From Takifugu bimaculatus (Eukaryota; Chordata; Actinopteri; Tetraodontiformes; Tetraodontidae), in assembly GCA_004026145.2 (NCBI GenBank), contig CP034980.1, forward strand, positions 7,431,667-7,495,666: a stretch of 64,000 nt of DNA, given 5' to 3'. A model generated the notes under the pieces. It ran no database searches, was not told the DNA's origin, and worked only from the letters and a program-made list of their open reading frames with translations. Both the position numbers and the translations under genes were made by a program. Shown in pieces: positions 1-11,024 of the stretch (position 1 is its first letter; the number at the start of each line of letters is the position of its first letter).

Positions 1-487
1 TTAGGATGTAGTAGGTGGAAGGGGGAGGTGAGTGTTTTGTCAGGCAAAACAGTAGAGAATGACAACAGCCGTGTCCCTAAGCCACTGAGACAACCATAAA
101 ACAAATCAGCCACTTAGAGAGAGCTCGGCTGGAAATAAAAGGGAGGATGGGTGGAACTATACACCTTATGTATGCCTGTCTCGGCTAACTGGGGGCGCAT
201 GCTGCCATTCGTTCCACGTTTGACCTCCGCCCAAACTCTCAGCTGTCATGCTGAGATACCTACATTACACAGCTCGGGCTCCCTGAGGTTGATAGACATG
301 GTGAAATGGTCAATGGTGGCTGCTCATGTTAGGAAGATGCAAAAGTCTAAATGATACTAAGCTTGGTTTGATTTGGGGGTCAAAGCAAGCTTATTGTATG
401 TCAAAAGACGCACGAGTATGATAATTTATATGTAACTGAGCCTTTTAAGACCAGGTCCTCATATTATTTTCCTTTGTGTTGTCTCAC

Positions 488-3400
488 CTGTAGCATAAGG
501 TGACGCATGCAGTGATGGAAAGGAGGGACACCAGGACCATCACACAGGCCCCAATCAGCACGTTTTTCTTCTTCTCTTCCTCCGCCTGCTGGAGGTCCCA
601 CCACTCGAGGTCGCTGAACTGACAACGCTCTCCAATATAGCCCGCTACACAACTGCAACAGGTACAGCAATATCACAGGGTTTAACTTAGCTATTCAGTT
701 GTACAGTTGCACCATATTATCATTTATTATTCCTGTATTTTAGGAAAAGAAAAATCCATATTTTTAAAGTTTAGCATCTGTGGGATCATGTAAGAGTCTT
801 ACATGGTGCAGCCTGTGGATCAAATATTGATCACACATTAAATGATGGGTTATCTTAACAGTTTTTGTGATAGATTTTGATTGGTTTCTATCTTGAATAT
901 ATTAAATAAGCAAAAGTGACATAACCATAACGTCATTAAACATGCCCAATTAAGTCTGCGTCTGAAATGTGCAGTATTACCAGTTAGTGTGCAGCCAGAG
1001 GCTTTCATGGTGGAACTCTAGCGACACCTACTGTTGGAGAACTGTAATAACATACATGTCTGCCCTTCATACAGGAATGCAGAAAAATCACGGTTTGGGC
1101 TGCATGTAAGCTATATACTGTTTTTGGGGGTTTTTTTTGCTGATTTTTAACAAAGGCTCAGCTTAGTTCAGTATAAATGTTCATTACTTGCAAGCATAAG
1201 AATCCACTTCGGGGAAATAGAAGCAGACGCCCTCGTAAAGGCAGTAGTTGTCGTGGGTGGAGGGGCAGCTCTCTGAGTCGCTGCTGTGGTTCTCTGTGCT
1301 GACATCTGCGGAGGTACTGGTGGGCAGTTGTGGCGAACTGGCCTCCGACTCTTGGATTATTTTAAGGATCAGTACCAAGCATTAGCACAGTAGGAGCTTT
1401 GTTCATTTGTACCATATGGTGTCTTTGTAAACTGCTGACTCAGATAAGTTTTGAAGGATATACAACAGAATTCCTCACCCACGCATAACAGCCCATCACC
1501 TGTGAACCCCTCCACACATGAACAGCCTGGACTACCACCATTCAGCAGGCATTGTGCATTCACATCGCAGCCAAGTGAGTCACAGTCATGCTGGTCTGGC
1601 AGAGAATGAACAAAAATGCAGTCACTCCTCTGAGTTAGGATAACATCCAGCTCAGGAGAAAATGCCTTACCTGAGACCATCTTGTCTGTGGAAAGGCGTT
1701 TTTCATTGTTTAAGTCTAAATTAGTCTCGATTGTATGAGTGGAGAAACCTGGAGTTGTCTGGGGATGTATTTTCATCAGCCCACTTTGTTTTTGGGAGAT
1801 GATAAATGGGTGGATTCAGTACTTCCAGAATCGGGCAAGCAGCTTTTCCCATCGGTTGCTAGGGTGTAGCTTGGCAGACAGGAGCAGTGGGCAAATCCCA
1901 GTTTGTGTTCGCAAATCTGGCTGCAACCTCCGTTCATGTGAAGGCAAACGTCTGCCCCTGTAGGAGTAACGACGCTAGGAAGATTAAATGGGCTCCGCTG
2001 CTTCTGATCTTCACAGCAAAAAATTATTCAAATAAAGATTTTTTGGATTCATTCATTCATTTGTTAGCATTTAAAAGAAATACTTCCAAGCGTGTGCCAT
2101 GGTACCTGGTCTGGTGAGGGGGTGAACCACCACAATGGACGCTGGCTGCAGCAGTCCGTGGATATTTTGGAGATTCTTCCCGGTCCTCTTGTGCACACTC
2201 CTCAGCTGCTGGTGCTCCTGGTCGGATATCCACAATCTGTCCTCAAATACCGCAAGGTCAAAGGGTCGACCTGGAAGAATAATATACAGTATAAGAATAC
2301 CAGATTTCAGCTCATTTCAACATACTTAATTAACCCCAAGACTTATCTATAAGACACCAATGCATAAGATTTGAGCTGTTTTTTTTAAACTTGTACCCTT
2401 GTCTCACACAAACCTCACCTACTTGGTTGTCTAACAGGACCTGTCTATGCGAACCATCCAGGGCAGCCGTCTCCACAACCCCCCGCCTCAGGTCACACCA
2501 GAAGAGACGATCCTCCGTGAAATCAATGGTCAGCCCACTCGGCGACACCAGGTCAGTGCTGGCAATGACGACACGGCTTTTCCCCTCCAAAGAGGCACTT
2601 TCCACCACAGGCTGAGCACCAGTATCAGTCCAGAACAACTTCCTCAAAATAAAAAAAAGAGTTTTGTAAGAAACACCCCTCCAATATGTTAGATGGCAAA
2701 TAAACGATGCACCAATTAACATTAATTAGTTTAGAACGTATGAGACATGCCACTGTTTATATTGAGGCCAACAATAGTGCCTTCACCTGCAGCCACACTC
2801 ACTTTTCTGATGGATGAACTGCAATTCCTCGAGGTTTCTCCAGTCTCTCACTTACAATGGTTTGTCTGTTCAATCCAACTAAGGTACTGCAGGCAACAGT
2901 TGCCCGGCTGGGGGACAAAGAACAAACTACAAGTGTATCGATTCTGGCAGGTTGCAACAAATGCTTATGGGAAAATGTGTTTATTTCTGGTTTTAGGCCA
3001 GGTTATGATTAGACGTCAAAGCAAAATCAACAGAACGTGGTCTGAAATCAAGTGCATTCCAACGCACAAATATTTCAAGAACATCGTCATTGATTCTCCT
3101 AAAACACCACGAACCTTTTATCCGTCCAGTACATCTTGCGATGGACCCAGTCGATGGCTAATCCCTCTGGAGAGTCCAAAACATCAGAGACGAGAACTTC
3201 TCTGGACCCACCATCAAAATCAATGCGTTCAATAGTTTTCTGGCTCGTGCTGGCGAAGTACACCTTCAAATTCCACACAGACACTATGTGAAGATGTATC
3301 TTCATTACTGAATATACAGATAAACAAAATTGGACCAGCCAGAAAACATCAAAAACAAGACTTCTGGACAGCTTTGACCACTTTCCTATTCCAATAAAAA

Positions 3401-6400
3401 TATTTTCAATGTCTTTTGAATTGGTGATCCCTACAGACGTCATGTCAATATCTGACCACTAGATGTCAGTAGGTATCTATAAAACCCCGAAAGTGAGTTG
3501 CATAACTATGTAACCTTTGGTAGCCCCTTAATAGTTACATAAGCTAAGTTTTTTATTAAGATTAGAAGGCCACGATCGAGTTGGAAGGAGACTTATATCA
3601 CCTTGTTCTCAACAGGGTCGTAGTCCAAAGCAATAATGGCTCCGTTCGTTTCTTCCACAAGAATTTGATCCCCAGATCCATCAGGATTAATTTGTCGCAC
3701 ATCCACAAGATTTGCAACAACAAGAAATGATGGAGGCCCTGATAAACATAGAATATAACACTTCAGTATGCATTGTAATAAACTGCACAATGTAAAAGGC
3801 TGTAAGTATATAGAATAATCGGAGTGTGTATCTATCGGGATCACATCTGTCCATCTGCTGTTAATAGAACTCACCAGCAGCAATGCAACGCTTCCCATCG
3901 TGGTGCAGCCCATAGCCTGGCAGACAGCCGCACTGCCACCCATTCGGCGTAACAGAGGTGCAGAGCTGACTGCAGCCCCCTCTGTCTGGTGCTGTACATC
4001 CTGCAGAATAAACTTACTTTTCAAAAATAATGCCACACACACACTGCCAGTGTCGTCTAACTCAGAATACCTATAGTGTCAGAATGGTATAAACCGTCTA
4101 TACCTGTACAGACATGTCCGTCCTCTTGTAGTAAAGATCCCTCAGGGCAAACGCATACAGCGCCCTCATCTGTCTGGAGGCAGCCATGGCCACACTTGAT
4201 GTTAGTTTCACATGGCACGATCACTGCATGTTCCAAAAAACATGAATATGTGCAGTTAGTGGCTGTTAACTGTCATCAAGATGATTAATCGGTAAAATCT
4301 CAATACAGAATTTGGAAAAAAAGTAAATAGTGTTATTATAGACCCTTCAACATAAGGCAGGGTGAGGTATGTAGGTAAGATCGAGCTTAAAAGGAATCAG
4401 TGGGTTCCCATGAATTTCGCAGGTTATTCTGGGGTCAGATGTTGTAGATTGTAACACAGCCAGATGGACAACAAGCTTCTTAGTTGCTTCTCTGGCACAA
4501 TCCCCTCTTGAAGCCTTCCTTAGCCCTATCAAAATAGGTGAAAATGTGATTAATGCAGTCAAAGGCCAACGCAGGGGCGCTCTGCTTGAAGGGCTGGTGT
4601 TTCCTCAGCAGTTGGTAAACGGTAGAAAGCATAAATAGTAATGTTTTCTTTCTCTTTTTCCTTTATTCCTGTATCCATTGTCTCTCTTTTCCATTATCCA
4701 GCCTTCCTCTTCCTTGTTTTTTGCTCCTTGGCAACGTTTGTCTGCTAAACAGCTTAGTCGGACAAAGCTGCTGACCAGTTATGTTCCCTGTTGCAAATGT
4801 CACCTCGTCATCTAATCTCATTGTGTTTCCGAGCCAGTTTCACCGTCACTTTAACTTCAGAGCTGTTGGGTTCGAAAAGAAGTTCATGTTTTCAGGTCGT
4901 TTGTGTGGTGGCAGAAGCTTCAACAGTGAACACAGGAATCATTAATCAGCCCACCAGTTTCCTGCTTTGACATTAAAATGTCATTCCCATTCCAAAAGTG
5001 GATTTAATCCCATTGCATATTGTTCGTTAAATCACAAACTATATCTTATATATAACATTGTGCACGTTTGTGCCAAAATATTGGATCTTCTGACATATTT
5101 GTTCTTGATATAAAGTATCTTTTGTTATACTTGCAGACAACAAACCTGCATTATAGCTGGAATGCTAAACACAAGCACACTGGAATACTTAGGATGTCTC
5201 ACATCTGTTTATCGTCGTATTTGGCTTTTATTTGCAGAAAAGAAGTTAACTATATACAATTTGTTGATCGAGCACTTATCTTGTGTACCTTCCACAACTC
5301 CTCTATTTGCAGTAAAGGACCAGTGACAGAGTGTACTGACCCATGTCACCTAACACACAATTGGCTGCTCTCTCATTCTGGTCCAGAGAGCCTTGTGACC
5401 CGGCCTTTTTATTAGCATTCACAGGGTCATGGCATCTGCTAGGCAAACGCCTCCTTTCAAAGTGCCAGACTCAATGTGAGACAAGTATACACACCAAACC
5501 ATTGTGCAAGTGCTGGTGCTTTTAAATGAGATTCTCCTCACAGCATCATACAAAAATAAAGTTGCTTTTTTTTGTTAGACATTGATTATAAATATACCTT
5601 GACATGTCTTCCTGTCTGGAAGTAGAGCGTAACCTTTTGGGCAGGTACAGAAATAAGACCCAGGGATGTTTTCACAGCCGAGAGAGCATCCGTGGTTCCA
5701 GAGGGCACATTCGTTCACATCTGCGGGCGACACACACGCGTGCACGTGGGTTTTAGATGCCGTTATGCACATTTTCATGGTTTTTCTAGATTTTAAAGTT
5801 ACAGTGGATGCTAACCTTCACAGTGGGTGCCTTGCTTAGTGAGAGCAAAGCCTTCAGTGCACCGACACGTTCCACGCTCAGTGGAACACACGCTCACACA
5901 GTTCCCACTCAGGATATCACAACCTGTTTGGAAATAGTTGTTGGTGCTCTTTCAGAATGTTTTATTTTAGTGTAAACGCTAATTTAAAAACTGGAGGTGC
6001 AACCTGGAGCCGATGAGTCTGCCATTGGCTGGTTGAGATGATGCACCACCTTGATGTCCACTGGGGCTTTTGCCATTGGTTTTATGTTAACCTTCAGCGT
6101 CTCCTCTCCAGTCTGCTTGTTTACTCGCTTTATAACCCCAAATGTGTCATCAGTGTAGAATATATGCTGCAGAAAAACTGATATCCCTGAGCGAACACTG
6201 TGGAAACGGACGAAAGCAATTTGTTTAGTAGAGGAAACTGCAAATGGGGGGAATAACGATGCAGCAAAATAATCACTCGAGTGGGACGTCTAAAATGTGC
6301 CGGCCGTTCCCATTGTAGTCACAGGAGGCAACGGCGCTTTTCCCCGGCAGTCCCAGCTGCACCCAGTAGAGTCTCTTCTCCTGACGGTCAATGCTCAGCG

Positions 6401-8530
6401 CTTTTGCTTGTTGAGTCATTTTAATGAGCGTGCTTTTCTTCTGACCCGTCACATAAGCTCGCTGGATGCTCGGGGCAGTCTCGCCAGCCAGCCAAAAGAG
6501 GAACCTGCAGATTAGGTTTCATCCTCATAAAAGGCTTTTGGAGTGGAGTATTCCACATTATCCTATTTCTGCTATTTACAACATGGTCCAGCACATTTTG
6601 TTATTGCCATCCTTGCAGATAAGACTTTTTATTTTGATTTATAGCATTTACCCATAATGCACTCATGGCATATATCAAAGCAGAAACGAATACTCTACCT
6701 GTCAATGGGGTCAACAGTAATTGCACAAGGCTGGGTCAGATGTCTCACTAGAGTCACTTCATTTTTTCCATTTATATCAATTTTCTTAATCTTTCCCTTG
6801 GCTTTACTCGTCCAGAATATGCTGTTCCGAATCCAGTCCACTGCGAGGCCCGAAATATGTTTGTCAGAAAAAAGTTTCTGGAACAGAAAGATGGTTAATG
6901 AGCATGCTGATAATCCAGTTACAGGCCACTTAATCGAATCCATTAGAAAGAAAAAGTTCCTCATTTCGAAAGGCACTTTAAAATAGTGTTGGACTGATTA
7001 ATCACCTGTCTTTGTGCGTCTCTCACTGCTGCTTTGTAAATGACCCCAGTCTGTTTGTCCGCCCAGTAAATTGTATCGTCTCTGAAATGAAAGTCGAGGA
7101 AAATCGATCTTCCCACACCAGCCACAAGCCTCCTCTGGTTCTTCCCATCAAGACCCATCCGATGAATGGCTTTACCGTAGCCAAATATAAAGAAGGGCTG
7201 CAGTGGCTGTGTTGAAAAAATAGGAAATTACACACTTCAATGAGTCTTCCAACATTGAAAGCTTGTCATTTACACAGGAAAATCATCTTTTCACCTAATA
7301 AAGTTCCATCGGAATTCTGGGAATTAAGTTTGCTGCTGCTGGATACAGATTTATATTATTTATATTGCTGAATTGACTAATGTCCTGACAAACAGGAGCA
7401 TGTTTAACAATGTTGGTCATGAATCCTCTTTAAACCAGGCAACAAAATTATTGTTGCCTGAATCGGTATTGTTGGAATATACTCTGATCATGTGCATCCA
7501 CGGATACTGCTGTTGAGTCCATGGAATGAAGGAAGCAATAGGAAACGCCAGACAAACAACATAATGAAATATATGACACACAGAAGGCAGCTGCTGGGTT
7601 GCTAGGCGACAGCTGGATGAATCATTATTTGACAAGTTCACATTGTGGTCAGCATGATTTTTAACCTGTAACTCCAGTTTATCGTCAGTATTTTCCTATG
7701 AAACTAATGAGTAGAGCAGCTCAGGTTTAATAGAAAATTCACAATAATTGATTTCCTTTGACACAGGGTTATACTTTCTTTCTAAATTTCCTTAGATATA
7801 ATATCTAATACTGTTTGTATAATTTCTAATGCTGCCACACGCACTTATAATCGGATGTTATTTAAATCCCAGGCCACATCTCTGCCCATCTTTCCGATGC
7901 TTCTTTGAGGGCGTGGCATCATATTCCTGGGATTCTTCTGGTGCAGCACGATCTCAACTACAAACGGCATCAATCCATTTCTATGCCCATTTTTATTTTA
8001 AGTCTTTTACTCGCACAAATGTTTCATCAGCAACAACCCAAGTAGGGGTATCTTAACACCTGTTTTTCTACATCTAGGAAAACTGGTTTGTGTAAAAATA
8101 AAATAGAACGTCAAAAATATCTTCGTGTGGGCTGTTCTTCGCACCTACATAAGCACAGAGCAGCTTACAGGTCGGGCTTTTGTGGGTGATATGCTTTCAT
8201 TTTAAGAGATTTAAGGAAGAAATTCCAGTTGTCCTGTAGATTTGGGAATATGTCATGGCCACAACATGTATCCATAATCCGGATGTCTTTTTAAAAAATA
8301 TATTAAAATCTGAACAGTACATTTTAACTTCAAACATTGACACATTGATAATATATGAGGGACTATTTGTCCTGGACTCAGGGGGGAAAAACAACAACAA
8401 ACTTACAGATGCAGCTGCTGTTTCCCTCCGCTTCTGGTTGCCTTTCATCCCAGCATGCTGCAGTCACGGCCCAGGCGCCACTGCTTTGCAGCACAAAACA
8501 GATGAACACTGTGGTTGTTGCAGCCAGCAT
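488..8530 (-). CDS. egf: Pro-epidermal growth factor (EGF precursor), 3' end incomplete
   Basis: Encodes the type I membrane precursor whose cleaved EGF domain is the EGFR ligand. Nineteen exons traced in transcript order: 8530-8407, 7206-7006, 6877-6699, 6504-6277, 6197-6004, 5923-5816, 5720-5598, 4223-4104, 4000-3875, 3738-3602, 3263-3115, 2907-2803, 2642-2419, 2270-2106, 1957-1823, 1748-1671, 1595-1479, 1350-1188, 652-488, about 946 codons. Seen: a signal peptide from ATG 8530, a first YWTD-type LDL-receptor B propeller (exons 2-5), EGF-like modules (exons 6-9), a second propeller (exons 10-14), EGF-like modules (exons 15 and 17), mature EGF, and a membrane helix (exon 19). Order and splice phases match mammalian EGF. 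Oddities: the exon 1 donor is phase 1 but the exon 2 acceptor is phase 0 (one extra base, probably 8407); the 74-base intron 1749-1822 is inferred; two calcium-binding EGF modules are absent. The cytoplasmic tail after 488 is unresolved; 166-250 is only a weak candidate exon. Confidence 0.93.
589..1285 (-). other. egf: Mature EGF growth-factor module (split over two exons)
   Basis: This is the secreted ligand inside the precursor, encoded by the end of exon 18 (1285-1188) and the start of exon 19 (652-589). All six cysteines have EGF spacing. The motifs NYCLYEGVC, GYIGERCQ and DLEWWDLQ align with human EGF, including the Arg after GE (human Arg41) and the Leu of DLxWW (human Leu47) that are needed for receptor binding. 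The codon split by the intron becomes Asn, giving the conserved CNC. The rest of exon 19 encodes an acidic/basic stalk (QQAEEEKKKN) and a hydrophobic helix of about 23 residues, ending at donor 488/487. Confidence 0.93.
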
Positions 8531-10428
8531 ACTCCTGTAGTCCGACCCCGACTTGCACGTTTTTTTAAAAAAGTTCTCAGGCATTGCCACTATTAGCACT
8601 GCCATACAATGTTTGAAAAGAAAGTGACGCTCGTGCGTCTGTGGTTGGCATCCTTGTCTTTGACAGTCGATCTCTACATCAAGTGCACCCCGCTGATTTG
8701 AGGGGAAAAAAAAGAAATGTGTAGGACCCGACTCACTCTCCACTTTGGCCTTTAGGCTGCTGGTCTGTCTTGAAGCCAAAGATTGAAATTCCTGACACCC
8801 TTGTGGTAAATATTGCACATGCTGGTCCAGCACCGGGACAAACTCTGTCTTCAGCGGCTGAAGCAGAATGTGGAATATTCAAGAAATGAGACTGTGCCAC
8901 ACAGAGTTCCCACATGATAACAACTTAACCTTACTCCGCCCCCTGACCCTTGTCCCTTCTCAATGTGGATGGATGTGTCTGGAGACAGAGACGCAGACAG
9001 GGGGTGGTAGTGGTGGACATTAATATTATATCACATGTGGATTCATATAGTGGAGCAAAATTGATCCTCCTGGCACTCAGACTTAGGAATGACATCCACT
9101 TACAGTGCTGGCTCGGCTGACGTGCCACTCGCACAATACAGACTGTTGTTTTGTGTCCTGTGTTCCACTGAGAAGTCAGTGTTTGGGTCTGTCTCCTGCT
9201 AAGGTTTATCTGGCTTCCGGGAGCAACGGTAAATGAGTCCTTTATAGAGAATGAAGCAGTAGCGTGGCAGATTATAGCTAAATTGTTTGCCCTTATTTTA
9301 CCCATGAGAACAAATGGCAGACTCCACGAACCAAAACGTCCATTCATGCCCTCCATGACTGGGTAATTGTCAACCACTGTCGTCACCGTTAACCTTGTAG
9401 AGGACCAGTAGAAGATTTACAAGCCAACGGCTGTTGTCTTTTCCCCAGACTAATGTTAGCAGTCTGAGCTAAAGTTTCCCACAATTGCATCCCTGTTAAA
9501 TAGCAGCAAAAGACAGTCAAAGTTTAGGCAATCTGATGGAGAGTTTTGGATATTTGTAAGATGTTTTAAACATAAAATTACATATGATGCAAGTCCAAAG
9601 CCTATACAAAAGCCTTTTCTACAGGCTCTCACTAGATGCATCAACCTCTGTACTTACAGAACACATACATCCTCGTCTTTCATTGCCTATTTGTTAGTCA
9701 CCCGTCTTACATGCTCCTCTCTCCCTATCCATTACCCCCTTCAGTCTGTCTATATAACATAATCTATATTAGCTCAGGCCACCCTTGTGCTCCGTCTTGT
9801 TTGTTAGAACTGATTTGCCGTTGCCATGATAACGGCACAGCTGCTAATACAAATTACTTTATCATGCAAGCTCATGCAGCTGATGATGTGGGAGGTATCC
9901 ATGGGAACAGTTTCCTTGGTTCTCTCTTTTTTAAATTAACTGTGTACTTGTTTGTAATGACGTCATGCCTGTATCGGTGTCTTTTTCTAGACCACTCGTT
10001 ATAAACCGAGAACATGTAAACCATGCTGATGAAAATTCACATGGCATAACAACAACTAACCTCAAATGCTCATCAGAGTAATGTCATGAAATGTTTCCAA
10101 ATGCAGAAGTTTAAGTGTGTGTTTTCCATCAGGTTAAACTTTATTGACCTTAAAAATCATTCTGGCAGAGATACAATTTCTTCCAAATGAAGTAAAGACC
10201 AAATCCCAGCTGAGTGGTCACACATGCAAATTGGCAATTAATAAAACTGAATTAATACTTTACCCCTTTATGCAATTATGGCCAGATTGGATCAGCAGTA
10301 TAGAAGAGATGCAACTGAATAATAGTTTGATTTATTAAAAACACATATTTACATTTTAGTTCATACATAAATTTAAACTGAATCATAGAAACAAGGTTGT
10401 GTTGTCTACCAAATGCACCGATGGTACA
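8531..10428. other. Intergenic: upstream of egf, downstream of lrit3
   Basis: I see no conserved coding exon in this stretch. It should hold the egf promoter and 5' UTR next to 8530. No TATA box or conserved element could be assigned with confidence. Reading frames here are short and show no domain pattern. Confidence 0.5.
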
Positions 10429-10434
10429 TTTATT
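10429..10434 (-). promoter_or_regulatory. lrit3: Candidate polyadenylation signal of lrit3 (AATAAA on minus)
   Basis: TTTATT on the plus strand reads AATAAA on the minus strand, about 590 bases past the lrit3 stop codon. A second copy lies at 10331-10336. An ATTAAA-type variant near 10848 could end the transcript earlier. The choice is inferred from position only. Confidence 0.35.
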
Positions 10435-10487
10435 TTCCATTAAGGCAGCATTAAGTGTAATGTTACAACAACAGATGCAGTTTTGAC

Positions 10488-10490
<3 letters not shown>

Positions 10491-10564
<74 letters not shown>
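10491..10564. repeat. (GT)37 dinucleotide microsatellite
   Basis: A perfect GT tract of 74 bases, reading CA on the minus strand. It lies about 460 bases past the lrit3 stop, so it falls in the lrit3 3' UTR if the signal at 10429 is used. Confidence 0.97.
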
Positions 10565-10567
<3 letters not shown>

Positions 10568-11024
10568 TTTTATAGCTCACAAACAATACTGTGAAACACT
10601 TTGGCATGATATTAGACACCATACTAGGCTAGTACTTCTAGCGCAACCCTGATTCCAAAAGAACTGCTTGAAATTTGTGAATACTGGAAGTAAACATGCT
10701 TGTGATCATAACCACCATCACAATCCATTAATCACATGTACCTTCACTCATCCTTTGTTCTTAGCTTAAAGCTTCTGATAATGGTTATTTCTTATGAAAC
10801 CATGGGTTGGCACTATTTGTGATTAGAATTCTAAGAAAGGTGCCAGACTTTAATGGCAGTCAAACTTAATCCAATATAAGGCTCCAACATTAATAAGTGC
10901 ATGGATGAAATACATTAGCCATTGTTTTGTTGGTTATTGTGACAAACTGCTTATTGTTCAAACAATTCCAAAGATGTATTAATGAGATTAAAGGCATCTT
11001 AATGTTGGCCGTGGGTTCCTGGCG

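Noticed and set aside
8931..9386. 151-codon open frame on minus upstream of egf
   Set aside because: Composition is unlike coding sequence, no similarity is recognised, and it lies in the egf upstream region.
10440..10622. Open frame with a run of His-Thr
   Set aside because: It is the translation of the CA microsatellite.
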